From Firmicutes bacterium UBA5286 (GTDB taxonomy: Bacteria > Bacillota > Proteinivoracia > UBA4975), in the NCBI GenBank assembly GCA_002408465.1, contig DHSM01000011.1, forward strand, positions 1 to 33,208: a stretch of DNA of 33,208 nucleotides, read 5' to 3'. A model generated the notes under the pieces. The model was given only the letters and a program-made list of their open reading frames with translations, ran no database searches and was not told the origin of the DNA. A program made the position numbers and the translations under genes. Of this stretch, positions 1 through 6,533 are shown in pieces (within the stretch, counting starts at the first letter, position 1; each line of letters begins with the position of its first letter).

Positions 1-4
1 TTCT

Positions 5-1765
5 TCATTTCTCTTTTCTCCCGGCCAGGTTGGCCTGGCCCCTATAGACCAAGCCCCGTTCTACATCGAGACTGACCATCTGCCCGTCTTCCAGCTGGGA
101 GGTGGCGCCCTCGGCGCCGACAATTACCGGTATCCCTAATTCCAGGCCGATAATGGCCGCCGCGGAGGTCAGCCCCCCCTCTTCGGCAACAATTCCCTCT
201 ACACCCTGGAGATGCTCCACCAGTTCTGGATTCATGCCTATAATCACCAGGATATCCCCAAATCTTAACTTCGCAGCGTCCTTGACTGTGCGCACAATCC
301 TGGCGGGGCCGACAACGGGATTATGCCCGATGCCGGTGCCCCGGATCACCACATCGCCTACTACATGAACCTTAAGCAGGTTGGTAGTGCCGGGCATTCC
401 TACGGGAACGCCGGCAGTAATAACCACCAGGTCCCCATTGCTGATGAGCTGTTTGCCGAGAGCAGAGGTAATGGCCTCATAGATCATTTCGTCAGTGTCA
501 TCGGTCTCCCGCCCCAATATTGGCGCCACACCCCATGTGAGCAGCAGCTTGCGCAGCACCGCCGGGCTTGGAGTGACGGCTATTATCGGCATCCCCGGCC
601 GGTATTTGGAGACCATGCGGGCGGTATGCCCCGACTGGGTGGATGTCAGGATGGCGGCAGCTCCCAGGCGGACAGCGGTTTGTCTGCAGGCATTGCTGAT
701 GGCCTCAGTGACCGATTGGGATGCTGCCTGCTGACGAGCAGAAAACAGGTCCCAGTCCACAGCCAGTTCGGTTCGCTCAGCCAGCCTGGCCATAGTCACC
801 ACCGATTCCACTGGATATTGTCCCGCCGCCGTTTCCCCTGAAAGCATGATGGCATCTGTGCCGTCAAAGATGGCGTTGGCCACATCGCTGGCTTCGGCCC
901 TGGTTGGCCGGGGATTGCGAATCATTGAATCCAGCATCTGGGTGGCGGTAATAACTGGTTTCCCCAGCTTGATGCACTGAGCAATCATATGTTTTTGGGC
1001 CAGGGGCACTTCCTCCGGCGGGATTTCCACCCCCAGATCTCCCCGGGCCACCATGAGGCCGTCGACAACCTTAAGAATTGAGTCCAGATTGTCCAAACCC
1101 TGTTTATTTTCAATCTTAGCGATGATATCTATCTTGCTGTCATGTTCTTCCAGCAGCCGCCGGATTGCCAGCACGTCGCCAGCAGAGCGGATAAAGGAGG
1201 CGGCAATAAAATCTACGCCCTTTTGGACGCCAAAAATAATGTCCTCCCTGTCCCGGAGTCCCATAGCCGGAAGAGAAACAACGGTTCCCGGCAGATTAAT
1301 CCCCTTGCGGTCCCCGACTGTGCCGCCGTTTATTACCCGGCAAATGACATCAGTTTCTGTCACTTCTTCAACTGCCAGCTCTATGAGCCCGTCATCCAGA
1401 AGAATTGGATGGCCGGGGGTAATGTCCCCGGGCAGGCCGGCGTGGGTAACGGAAACTATTTCGCTATTGCCCTCAACCTCCCGGGTGGTCAGGGTAAACT
1501 TCTGGCCGGCCTCAAGCTGGGCGCTGCCTCCGGCAAAGGTGCCCAGGCGAATCTCCGGACCCTTGGTATCCAGGAGAATTGCCACCGGCCTGCCTGTTTC
1601 TTCCGACGCCTGGCGGATTGCGTCAATGCGGCTGCCGTGTTCCTCCCTGCTGCCATGGGAAAAATTGAGACGGGCAACATTCATTCCCGCCAGCACCATC
1701 TCTTTAAGAGTTTCCGGACTTTCGCTGGCCGGTCCAATGGTGCACACAATCTTGGTCTTTCGCAT
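5..1765 (-). CDS. pyk: Pyruvate kinase with C-terminal PEP-utilizing-type domain
   Basis: Converts phosphoenolpyruvate and ADP to pyruvate and ATP, the last step of glycolysis, in the cytosol. The 586-residue product has the RLNFSHG and DTKGPEIR motifs near residues 32-73, the IIAKIEN active-site lysine segment near 215-220, the ARGDLGVEIP metal/phosphate loop and the ITATQMLDSM signature. Residues from about 480 to the end form the extra domain typical of Bacillus-type enzymes (about 585 residues). The ATG at 1765 is chosen because AGGAGG lies just upstream; the frame stays open further upstream but would overlap pfkA. The gene follows pfkA after 10 bases, so the two are surely cotranscribed. 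Oddity: the extra domain reads GGLTSAAAI where the phosphohistidine form of this mobile domain reads TSHAA, so it should not carry a phosphate. Its stop lies at the left window edge, so its terminator is not visible. Confidence 0.97.
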   Translation of the reverse strand: MRKTKIVCTIGPASESPETLKEMVLAGMNVARLNFSHGSREEHGSRIDAIRQASEETGRPVAILLDTKGPEIRLGTFAGGSAQLEAGQKFTLTTREVEGNSEIVSVTHAGLPGDITPGHPILLDDGLIELAVEEVTETDVICRVINGGTVGDRKGINLPGTVVSLPAMGLRDREDIIFGVQKGVDFIAASFIRSAGDVLAIRRLLEEHDSKIDIIAKIENKQGLDNLDSILKVVDGLMVARGDLGVEIPPEEVPLAQKHMIAQCIKLGKPVITATQMLDSMIRNPRPTRAEASDVANAIFDGTDAIMLSGETAAGQYPVESVVTMARLAERTELAVDWDLFSARQQAASQSVTEAISNACRQTAVRLGAAAILTSTQSGHTARMVSKYRPGMPIIAVTPSPAVLRKLLLTWGVAPILGRETDDTDEMIYEAITSALGKQLISNGDLVVITAGVPVGMPGTTNLLKVHVVGDVVIRGTGIGHNPVVGPARIVRTVKDAAKLRFGDILVIIGMNPELVEHLQGVEGIVAEEGGLTSAAAIIGLELGIPVIVGAEGATSQLEDGQMVSLDVERGLVYRGQANLAGRKEK

Positions 1766-1775
1766 TTTTTGCCTC

Positions 1776-2732
1776 CTATATTGACAAGATCTTGGCCAGT
1801 TTAAATGCCTCGATGTCAAAGGATGATTGCTGAGCCAGAGCAGATGTAATATCCACATTAGTATAGCGGCCATTTTGCACAGCCACCAGTTTGCCGCCCT
1901 TGCCGGCCAGGACCAGGTCCACAGCTTCAGAAGCCATCCTGCTTGCGAGAATGCGGTCAAAGGCTGTGGGAGAGCCTCCCCGCTGCAGATGACCAAGGAC
2001 GATAACCCGAGTGTCCTGATTGGTCCGCTTCTTCAGCTGAGCCGCAACTTCATAGGCGCTGGCCACCCCTTCGGCTACCAGAATGATGCTGTGCAGCTTG
2101 CCCCGACTGCGGCCGCTCTCCAAGCGCCGGCAGACCTCATCCAAGTCATAGGGGAGTTCAGGCACCAAAATGGATTCTGCCCCGGCAGCCAATCCCGCTG
2201 CCAGGGCGATTGCTCCTGAATGCCGGCCCATCAATTCGACAATAAAAGTGCGCTGATGGGAGGTGGCTGTATCCCTGATCTTGTCAATGGCAGCGCTGGC
2301 GGTGTTGATAGCGGTGTCAAAACCAATGGTGCACTCTGTGGCCGGGATGTCATTGTCGATGGTGCCGGGAATTGCTGCCGCAGTGATTCCCCCCTCATAC
2401 AGGGCCTGGGCGCCCCGAATGGAGCCGTCGCCGCCAATTACGATTACTGCCTCTATCTCCCGGCGGCGCAGGTTGGCAATAGCTCTCGCCAAACCCTGAG
2501 GCGTCTTAAATTCTTCGCAGCGGGCGGTGCGCAGGAATGTCCCGCCCCTCTGAATGACGTCTGCCACTGATCCCAGCTGCAGGGGGATAATGTCATCATC
2601 GATGATTCCCCGGAAACCTTCTCTGACTCCGAAGACCTGGCAATCATTATATATTCCCTTGCGCACAACGGCCCGCACGGCAGCGTTCATGCCTGGGGCA
2701 TCGCCGCCGCTGGTAAGTACAGCTAATTTCAT
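1776..2732 (-). CDS. pfkA: ATP-dependent 6-phosphofructokinase
   Basis: Phosphorylates fructose 6-phosphate to fructose 1,6-bisphosphate, the committed step of glycolysis. The protein is 318 residues, the normal length of bacterial PfkA. GGDGS at 100-104 is the form found in ATP-using enzymes (pyrophosphate-using ones usually have GGDDT). PGTIDNDI at 122-129 carries the catalytic Asp126, and the MGRHSG substrate loop and the GHLQRGGSPTAFDR signature are both present. An AGGAG motif precedes the ATG by about nine bases. It lies 10 bases upstream of pyk, forming the pfkA-pyk pair common in Firmicutes. A possible promoter lies at 2789-2817. Confidence 0.97.
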   Translation of the reverse strand: MKLAVLTSGGDAPGMNAAVRAVVRKGIYNDCQVFGVREGFRGIIDDDIIPLQLGSVADVIQRGGTFLRTARCEEFKTPQGLARAIANLRRREIEAVIVIGGDGSIRGAQALYEGGITAAAIPGTIDNDIPATECTIGFDTAINTASAAIDKIRDTATSHQRTFIVELMGRHSGAIALAAGLAAGAESILVPELPYDLDEVCRRLESGRSRGKLHSIILVAEGVASAYEVAAQLKKRTNQDTRVIVLGHLQRGGSPTAFDRILASRMASEAVDLVLAGKGGKLVAVQNGRYTNVDITSALAQQSSFDIEAFKLAKILSI

Positions 2733-2788
2733 ATATCTCGCTCCTTTCCCCTGGGCGATTTTTGTCCCACCGGGACTGGTCTCTCCTT

Positions 2789-2817
2789 ATTTTAGCCCCT
2801 ATTCGGGGTAGGTGCAA
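2789..2817 (-). promoter_or_regulatory. Possible sigma-A promoter for pfkA-pyk
   Basis: On the minus strand TTGCAC and TAAAAT are separated by 17 bases in the gap between crt and pfkA. The -10 box matches five of six consensus bases but the -35 only three. The call rests mainly on position and spacing. Confidence 0.35.
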
Positions 2818-2821
2818 GTAA

Positions 2822-2839
2822 GGGGACCTGCCGGTCCCC
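2822..2839 (-). terminator. Hairpin after crt, possible weak terminator
   Basis: GGGGACC and GGTCCCC form a 7-bp stem with a 4-base loop just beyond the crt stop. On the minus strand it is followed by TTACTT rather than a clean U run, so termination may be partial or the hairpin may instead protect the 3' end. Confidence 0.4.
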
Positions 2840-2847
2840 CCTGATAT

Positions 2848-3603
2848 TTACTCCTTGAACAACGGCAGCCGGCGCTCAAGAAAGGCGCTCATTCCCTCTT
2901 TTTGGTCTGGGCCGCTGAATAACTGGGCGAAAAGCTCCTGTTCCTTCTGCAGACCTGGATCCTCAGTGGCAATTGCCGCCTTGGCTGCCCGCAGAGCCTT
3001 GAGGCTGTATTTGCTCAGGCCCCGGGCGAAATCCATGGTCTTGGGCATCAGTTCGTCAGCAGAATAGGTGCGCTCCACCAGTCCCAGCCTAAGGGCATTC
3101 TGGGCGTCGATTCTCTCGCCGCTAAGAATCAGCTCCATGGCTTTGCCCGTGCCCACCAAACGGGCCAGGCGCCGGGTGCCGCCAAAGCCGGGAATAATCC
3201 CCAGGCCGATTTCCGGCTGGCCAAGCTTAGCCCACTCGCCGGCAAACCGCAGGTCACAGGCCAAGGCCAGCTCGCAGCCGCCCCCCAGGGCGTAACCGTT
3301 GATGGCGGCGATAACGGGCTTGGGCAGGGATTCAATGAGGCCGAAGACCCGGTGCCCCAGGGCTGAAAATTCCAGGGCTTCCTCTTCATTCATGTCCTTC
3401 ATCTCGGCGATATCTGCGCCGGCCACAAAAGCCTTGCTGCCGGCTCCGGTCACCACAACCGCTTTAATGCCATTATCCATACCCAGAGCGGTAATTTCCT
3501 GTTCAAGTTGCCGGAGAGTCTCAATATTAAGGGCGTTTAACTGCTGCTCCCTGTCAATGGTCACCAGGGCAATGGCTTCTTCAATCTCCACTCTGACGCT
3601 CAA
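2848..3603 (-). CDS. crt: Enoyl-CoA hydratase / crotonase family protein
   Basis: Most likely hydrates crotonyl-CoA reversibly to 3-hydroxybutyryl-CoA. The 251-residue protein has the crotonase fold signatures: an oxyanion-hole segment near 57-65 (KAFVAGADI), a second at 103-111 (GYALGGGCE), and two glutamates at 111 and 131 (GQPEIGLG) in the places of the two catalytic acids of enoyl-CoA hydratases. The start is TTG, set by GGGAGG eight bases upstream; it follows the hbd stop with no gap (TAATTG), so the two are translationally linked. Pairing with a 3-hydroxyacyl-CoA dehydrogenase suggests C4 metabolism (butyrate or crotonate), but no thiolase, butyryl-CoA dehydrogenase or etfAB is visible, so the direction and pathway remain inferred. 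Confidence 0.9.
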   Translation of the reverse strand: MSVRVEIEEAIALVTIDREQQLNALNIETLRQLEQEITALGMDNGIKAVVVTGAGSKAFVAGADIAEMKDMNEEEALEFSALGHRVFGLIESLPKPVIAAINGYALGGGCELALACDLRFAGEWAKLGQPEIGLGIIPGFGGTRRLARLVGTGKAMELILSGERIDAQNALRLGLVERTYSADELMPKTMDFARGLSKYSLKALRAAKAAIATEDPGLQKEQELFAQLFSGPDQKEGMSAFLERRLPLFKE

Positions 3604-4458
3604 TTATTTTCCCTCCCGGTAATCATAAAATCCACGGCCGGTCTTTCTCCCCAGCCAGCCAGCCTGAACAAGCTTGCGCAACAGGGGGCAGGGCCGGTAT
3701 TTGTCCTCGCCCATATCCCGGTGGAGCACTTCCATAATGGCCAGACAGGTGTCCAGGCCAATGAGGTCAGCCAGGGCCAGTGGACCCATGGGATGGTTGG
3801 CGCCCAGGGTCATGGCCTGGTCAATGCCCTCAGCGGTGGCAATGCCTTCCTGAAGCACAAAGCAGGCTTCATTAAGCATGGGAATGAGAATGCGGTTGAC
3901 TACAAAACCGGGGGCGTCATTGACCTCCACAGGAGTCTTGCCCATGGCCTGGGCAACTTCCTTTACCAGACCCAAGGTTTCATCGGAAGTGGCCGCCCCC
4001 CGGATGAGTTCCACCAGGCGCATAACCGGCACAGGGTTCATAAAGTGCATGCCGATTACCCGCTGGGGACAATTGGTATAGCCGCCGATTTCAGTAATGG
4101 GAATAGAAGAAGTGTTGCTGGCGAGAATGGCCTTGTCGTGGCAGATTTTCTCCAACTGGGTGAATATCTGCCGCTTGACTTCCCGGTTTTCCACTACAGC
4201 TTCGATGACCAAGTCGGCATCAGCAGCGTCCTGGAGCCCTGGGGCGGGAGTGATTCTGCCCATGATTTCTGCCTTAGCGGCCTCTTCCAGACGACCCTTG
4301 CTCACCTGTCTGGCCAAGGCCTTGTCGATGGAGGCAATGCCTTTTCGCACTAGGTCTGAATTGACATCAGACAGCTTAACCGGGTAGCCGGCCTGAGCTG
4401 CAGTCTGGGCTATGCCTGAGCCCATCTGCCCGGCGCCGACAACAAATATTCTCTTCAT
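3604..4458 (-). CDS. hbd: 3-hydroxybutyryl-CoA dehydrogenase
   Basis: NAD(P)-dependent interconversion of acetoacetyl-CoA and 3-hydroxybutyryl-CoA. The 284 residues match the single-domain clostridial Hbd length. GAGQMGSG at 8-15 is the Rossmann dinucleotide loop. The SNTSSIP segment (114-120) and the IGMHFMNPVPVMRLVE segment with His138 are the family active-site motifs, and APGFVVNRIL begins the C-terminal dimerisation domain. AGGAGGG precedes the ATG. It lies downstream of malic enzyme after a 95-base gap containing a hairpin, and directly upstream of crt. Confidence 0.95.
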   Translation of the reverse strand: MKRIFVVGAGQMGSGIAQTAAQAGYPVKLSDVNSDLVRKGIASIDKALARQVSKGRLEEAAKAEIMGRITPAPGLQDAADADLVIEAVVENREVKRQIFTQLEKICHDKAILASNTSSIPITEIGGYTNCPQRVIGMHFMNPVPVMRLVELIRGAATSDETLGLVKEVAQAMGKTPVEVNDAPGFVVNRILIPMLNEACFVLQEGIATAEGIDQAMTLGANHPMGPLALADLIGLDTCLAIMEVLHRDMGEDKYRPCPLLRKLVQAGWLGRKTGRGFYDYREGK

Positions 4459-4526
4459 TTTGGTCCCTCCTGATATATTTTCCCTAAAACTTTATTTTCT
4501 CTATACCTCTTTTATTTCCTGCATAA

Positions 4527-4548
4527 ACGGGGCAGCCTGCTGCCCCGT
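4527..4548 (-). terminator. Hairpin between malic enzyme and hbd
   Basis: A perfect 10-base inverted repeat (ACGGGGCAGC and its complement) lies six bases beyond the malic enzyme stop. On the minus strand it is followed by TTTATG, a short U run, so an intrinsic terminator or attenuator is plausible but not strong. Confidence 0.5.
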
Positions 4549-4553
4549 CCAAT

Positions 4554-5774
4554 CTATATGCTGGCCAGTTTCCGGGTCTTGGCGGCAATTGCCTCGGGAT
4601 CCGCCGCAATGCGGGCTACGCCGCTGTCCATGGCCGCCTTGGCCACGGCGGCCGCCACTGCCGGCGCCACCCGGGAGTCGAAAGGCCCGGGAATGATATA
4701 GTCCGAACTTAATTCCTCAGGGCTGACGAGTCCGGCAATGCCCAGGGCGGCGGCAATTTTCATCTCCTCATTGATGCCTCTGGCCCGGGTGTCCAAAGCG
4801 CCCCGAAACACGCCAGGGAAGGCCAATACATTGTTGATCTGGTTGGGATAATCCGAGCGGCCGGTGCCAACAACCAGGGCGCCGGCTTCTTTTGCCAGGG
4901 CCGGGTCGATTTCCGCCACCGGGTTTGCCATGGCAAAGATAATCGGGTTAGCTGCCATAGAGCGGACCATTTCCGCCGTCAGCACATTGCCCACCGACAA
5001 GCCGATGAAAAGATCACAGCCCCTGACGGCGTCGGCCAGACTGCCGCGAACGCCCCGGGGATTTGTAGTCTCAGCAATTTGCTCCTTATAGGGATTCATG
5101 CGCTCAGTGCGTCCCTTATAGATGGGGCCGCTGGAATCGCACATGACGACATCCTTAGCGCCCATGCTCAGGAGCAGTTTGGTCACGGCCATGGCCGCAG
5201 CGCCGGCCCCATTGACCGCCAGGCGAATTTTTGAGAGTTCCTTGCCTGCCACCTTTAAAGCGTTGACGGCAGCGGCAGCGGTCACTATGGCAGTTCCGTG
5301 CTGATCATCATGAAAGACGGGGATATTCATCTCTTTTTTGAGGCGGGTTTCAATTTCAAAGCAGGCAGGAGCGGCAATATCTTCAAGATTGATGCCGCCA
5401 AAAGTGGGTTCCAGCAATTTAACGGTGCGTATGATTTCTTCAATGTCATTAGTGCCCAGGCAAATGGGGAATGCATCGACGCCGGCAAAAGACTTAAAGA
5501 GCACAGCCTTTCCTTCCATGACGGGCATGGCTGCTTCGGCCCCGATATTGCCCAAGCCCAACACAGCTGTTCCGTCAGAGACAATGGCGACAAAATTGCC
5601 CTTGGCGGTATAGTCATACACCTTATTGACATCTTTATGTATTTCCAGGCAAGGTTCGGCCACTCCAGGAGAATAGGCCAGGCTAAGGTCTTTGGCGTTG
5701 TGCAGGGGCACCTTGCTAGTGACGGCAAGTTTTCCCCGGTTGTCTTTGTGCAGTTTGAGCGCTTCTTCTCGCAT
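4554..5774 (-). CDS. Malic enzyme (malate dehydrogenase, oxaloacetate-decarboxylating)
   Basis: Oxidatively decarboxylates malate to pyruvate with NAD(P). At 406 residues it is the short bacterial form without a C-terminal phosphotransacetylase-like domain. It shows AYSPGVAEPC with Tyr34, EGKAVLFK with Lys89, the metal-binding GINLEDI acids at 131-132, FHDDQHGTAIV at 154-164, and the cofactor loop NGAGAAAMA from 188. AGGAT lies upstream of the ATG, and a strong promoter lies at 5810-5838. In Bacillus the homologue ytsJ sits directly downstream of dnaE as here, except that a pgpA-like gene is interposed. NAD versus NADP preference cannot be read with certainty. Confidence 0.94.
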   Translation of the reverse strand: MREEALKLHKDNRGKLAVTSKVPLHNAKDLSLAYSPGVAEPCLEIHKDVNKVYDYTAKGNFVAIVSDGTAVLGLGNIGAEAAMPVMEGKAVLFKSFAGVDAFPICLGTNDIEEIIRTVKLLEPTFGGINLEDIAAPACFEIETRLKKEMNIPVFHDDQHGTAIVTAAAAVNALKVAGKELSKIRLAVNGAGAAAMAVTKLLLSMGAKDVVMCDSSGPIYKGRTERMNPYKEQIAETTNPRGVRGSLADAVRGCDLFIGLSVGNVLTAEMVRSMAANPIIFAMANPVAEIDPALAKEAGALVVGTGRSDYPNQINNVLAFPGVFRGALDTRARGINEEMKIAAALGIAGLVSPEELSSDYIIPGPFDSRVAPAVAAAVAKAAMDSGVARIAADPEAIAAKTRKLASI

Positions 5775-5809
5775 TGAACATCCTCGCTTTCGCTATTTAA
5801 TCCACAATC

Positions 5810-5838
5810 ATTATCATATAAGACTGTATCCCTGTCAA
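5810..5838 (-). promoter_or_regulatory. Sigma-A promoter for malic enzyme
   Basis: A perfect TTGACA and GATAAT are separated by 17 bases on the minus strand, about 35 bases upstream of the malic enzyme ATG. Its presence makes malic enzyme the start of its own transcription unit rather than only a readthrough product from dnaE. Confidence 0.7.
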
Positions 5839-5843
5839 TTGGT

Positions 5844-5878
5844 GCCACACCAGGGACGGGGCTTTCTGTGGCGGCTAA
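5844..5878. repeat. Dispersed repeat copy A
   Basis: This 35-base stretch matches 11703-11737 at 27 of 35 positions without gaps, and shares the core GGGACG followed by CTTT and TG with the copies at 20531-20587 and 21373-21431. It lies between the malic enzyme promoter and the 42-bp tandem array. Confidence 0.6.
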
Positions 5879-5895
5879 TTGCCCAATTCGGGGTT

Positions 5896-6043
5896 GGGCG
5901 GCAGGACGCCGCTCCTACGAATCTCCCGACGTCCTGAGGGCGGCAGGACGCCGCTCCTACGAATCTCCCGCCGTCCTGAGGGCGGCAGGACGCCGCCCCT
6001 ACAAATCTCCTGACATCCCGAGGGCGGCAGGACGCGGCCCCTA
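5896..6043. repeat. Tandem array of a 42-bp repeat, about 3.5 copies
   Basis: The motif GGGCGGCAGGACGC recurs at 5896, 5938, 5980 and 6022, an exact 42-base period, with the last copy truncated. Each unit contains a short hairpin of GCGGC or GGCGGC around AGGAC, and adjacent units can also pair CAGGAC with GTCCTG. A separate hairpin (GCCCAA/TTGGGC) lies at 5881-5899. The array overlaps the stop codon of the pgpA-like gene at 6041-6043, so it forms its 3' end and may terminate or protect the transcript. There are no unique spacers, so it is not CRISPR. Confidence 0.8.
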
Positions 6044-6517
6044 CACCTCCGACTGCTTGTATTGATGGGCCAGGCGAGCGGCGGCAGCGGCGGCGATGGC
6101 TGCCACCAAATCGTCCAGAAAGGTGTTGACAACTCCCTCTTTCTTGGTGTTGATATTCTCGAGAATTCCCGACTTGACCTTGTCAAGATAACCGAAATTT
6201 GTGAAGCCAATGCTGCCGTAAATATTGGTGATGCTCAGGGCCAGCACTTCGTCAACACCGTAAAGAGGGTCATCCCGGGTGAGGATGCTCTGCAGGGGTT
6301 CTGGCAGCAGCCCCCGTTCAGCGTATATATCCAGGACAAGTCCCGTCAATATGGCATTTTGCACTTCCCGCTTTTCCAAAACCTTTTCCACATTTCTGCA
6401 GCATTCTTCCTGAGTTAGCTGGGGGTTATAAGGGAGTTGGAGCTCAAGGACAAGACCGGCAATGCAGTCTAGGTCGACGCCCCGGTCTTTCAGCATCCTG
6501 ACAATCCGCTGCTGCAT
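6041..6517 (-). CDS. Phosphatidylglycerophosphatase A-like protein (YutG type)
   Basis: The 158-residue product closely resembles Bacillus YutG, a PgpA-family phosphatase that dephosphorylates phosphatidylglycerophosphate. Shared segments include KREVQNAILTGL, EPLQSI, LYGVDEVLA, NIYGSIGFTNFGYLDK and the C-terminal TFLDDLVAAIAAAA run. Unlike enterobacterial PgpA it has no obvious membrane helices except the Ala-rich C-terminal stretch. The ATG at 6517 is chosen because GGAAGGTGG lies about six bases upstream; longer forms would run into dnaE. It follows dnaE after 16 bases and is probably cotranscribed. Its TAG stop is inside the 42-bp repeat array, so the array may have shaped its C-terminus. 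The enzyme family is secure by similarity; the physiological substrate is not. Confidence 0.85.
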   Translation of the reverse strand: MQQRIVRMLKDRGVDLDCIAGLVLELQLPYNPQLTQEECCRNVEKVLEKREVQNAILTGLVLDIYAERGLLPEPLQSILTRDDPLYGVDEVLALSITNIYGSIGFTNFGYLDKVKSGILENINTKKEGVVNTFLDDLVAAIAAAAAARLAHQYKQSEV

Positions 6518-6533
6518 GGAACCACCTTCCCTT

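Noticed and set aside
1766..1996. N-terminal extension of pyruvate kinase
   Set aside because: It lies antiparallel in frame to pfkA coding sequence on the same strand and has no homology; MRKTKIVCTIGP is the family start.
5896..6043. CRISPR-like regular repeats
   Set aside because: The units follow each other directly with no unique spacers of constant length and no cas genes are near; it is a simple tandem array.
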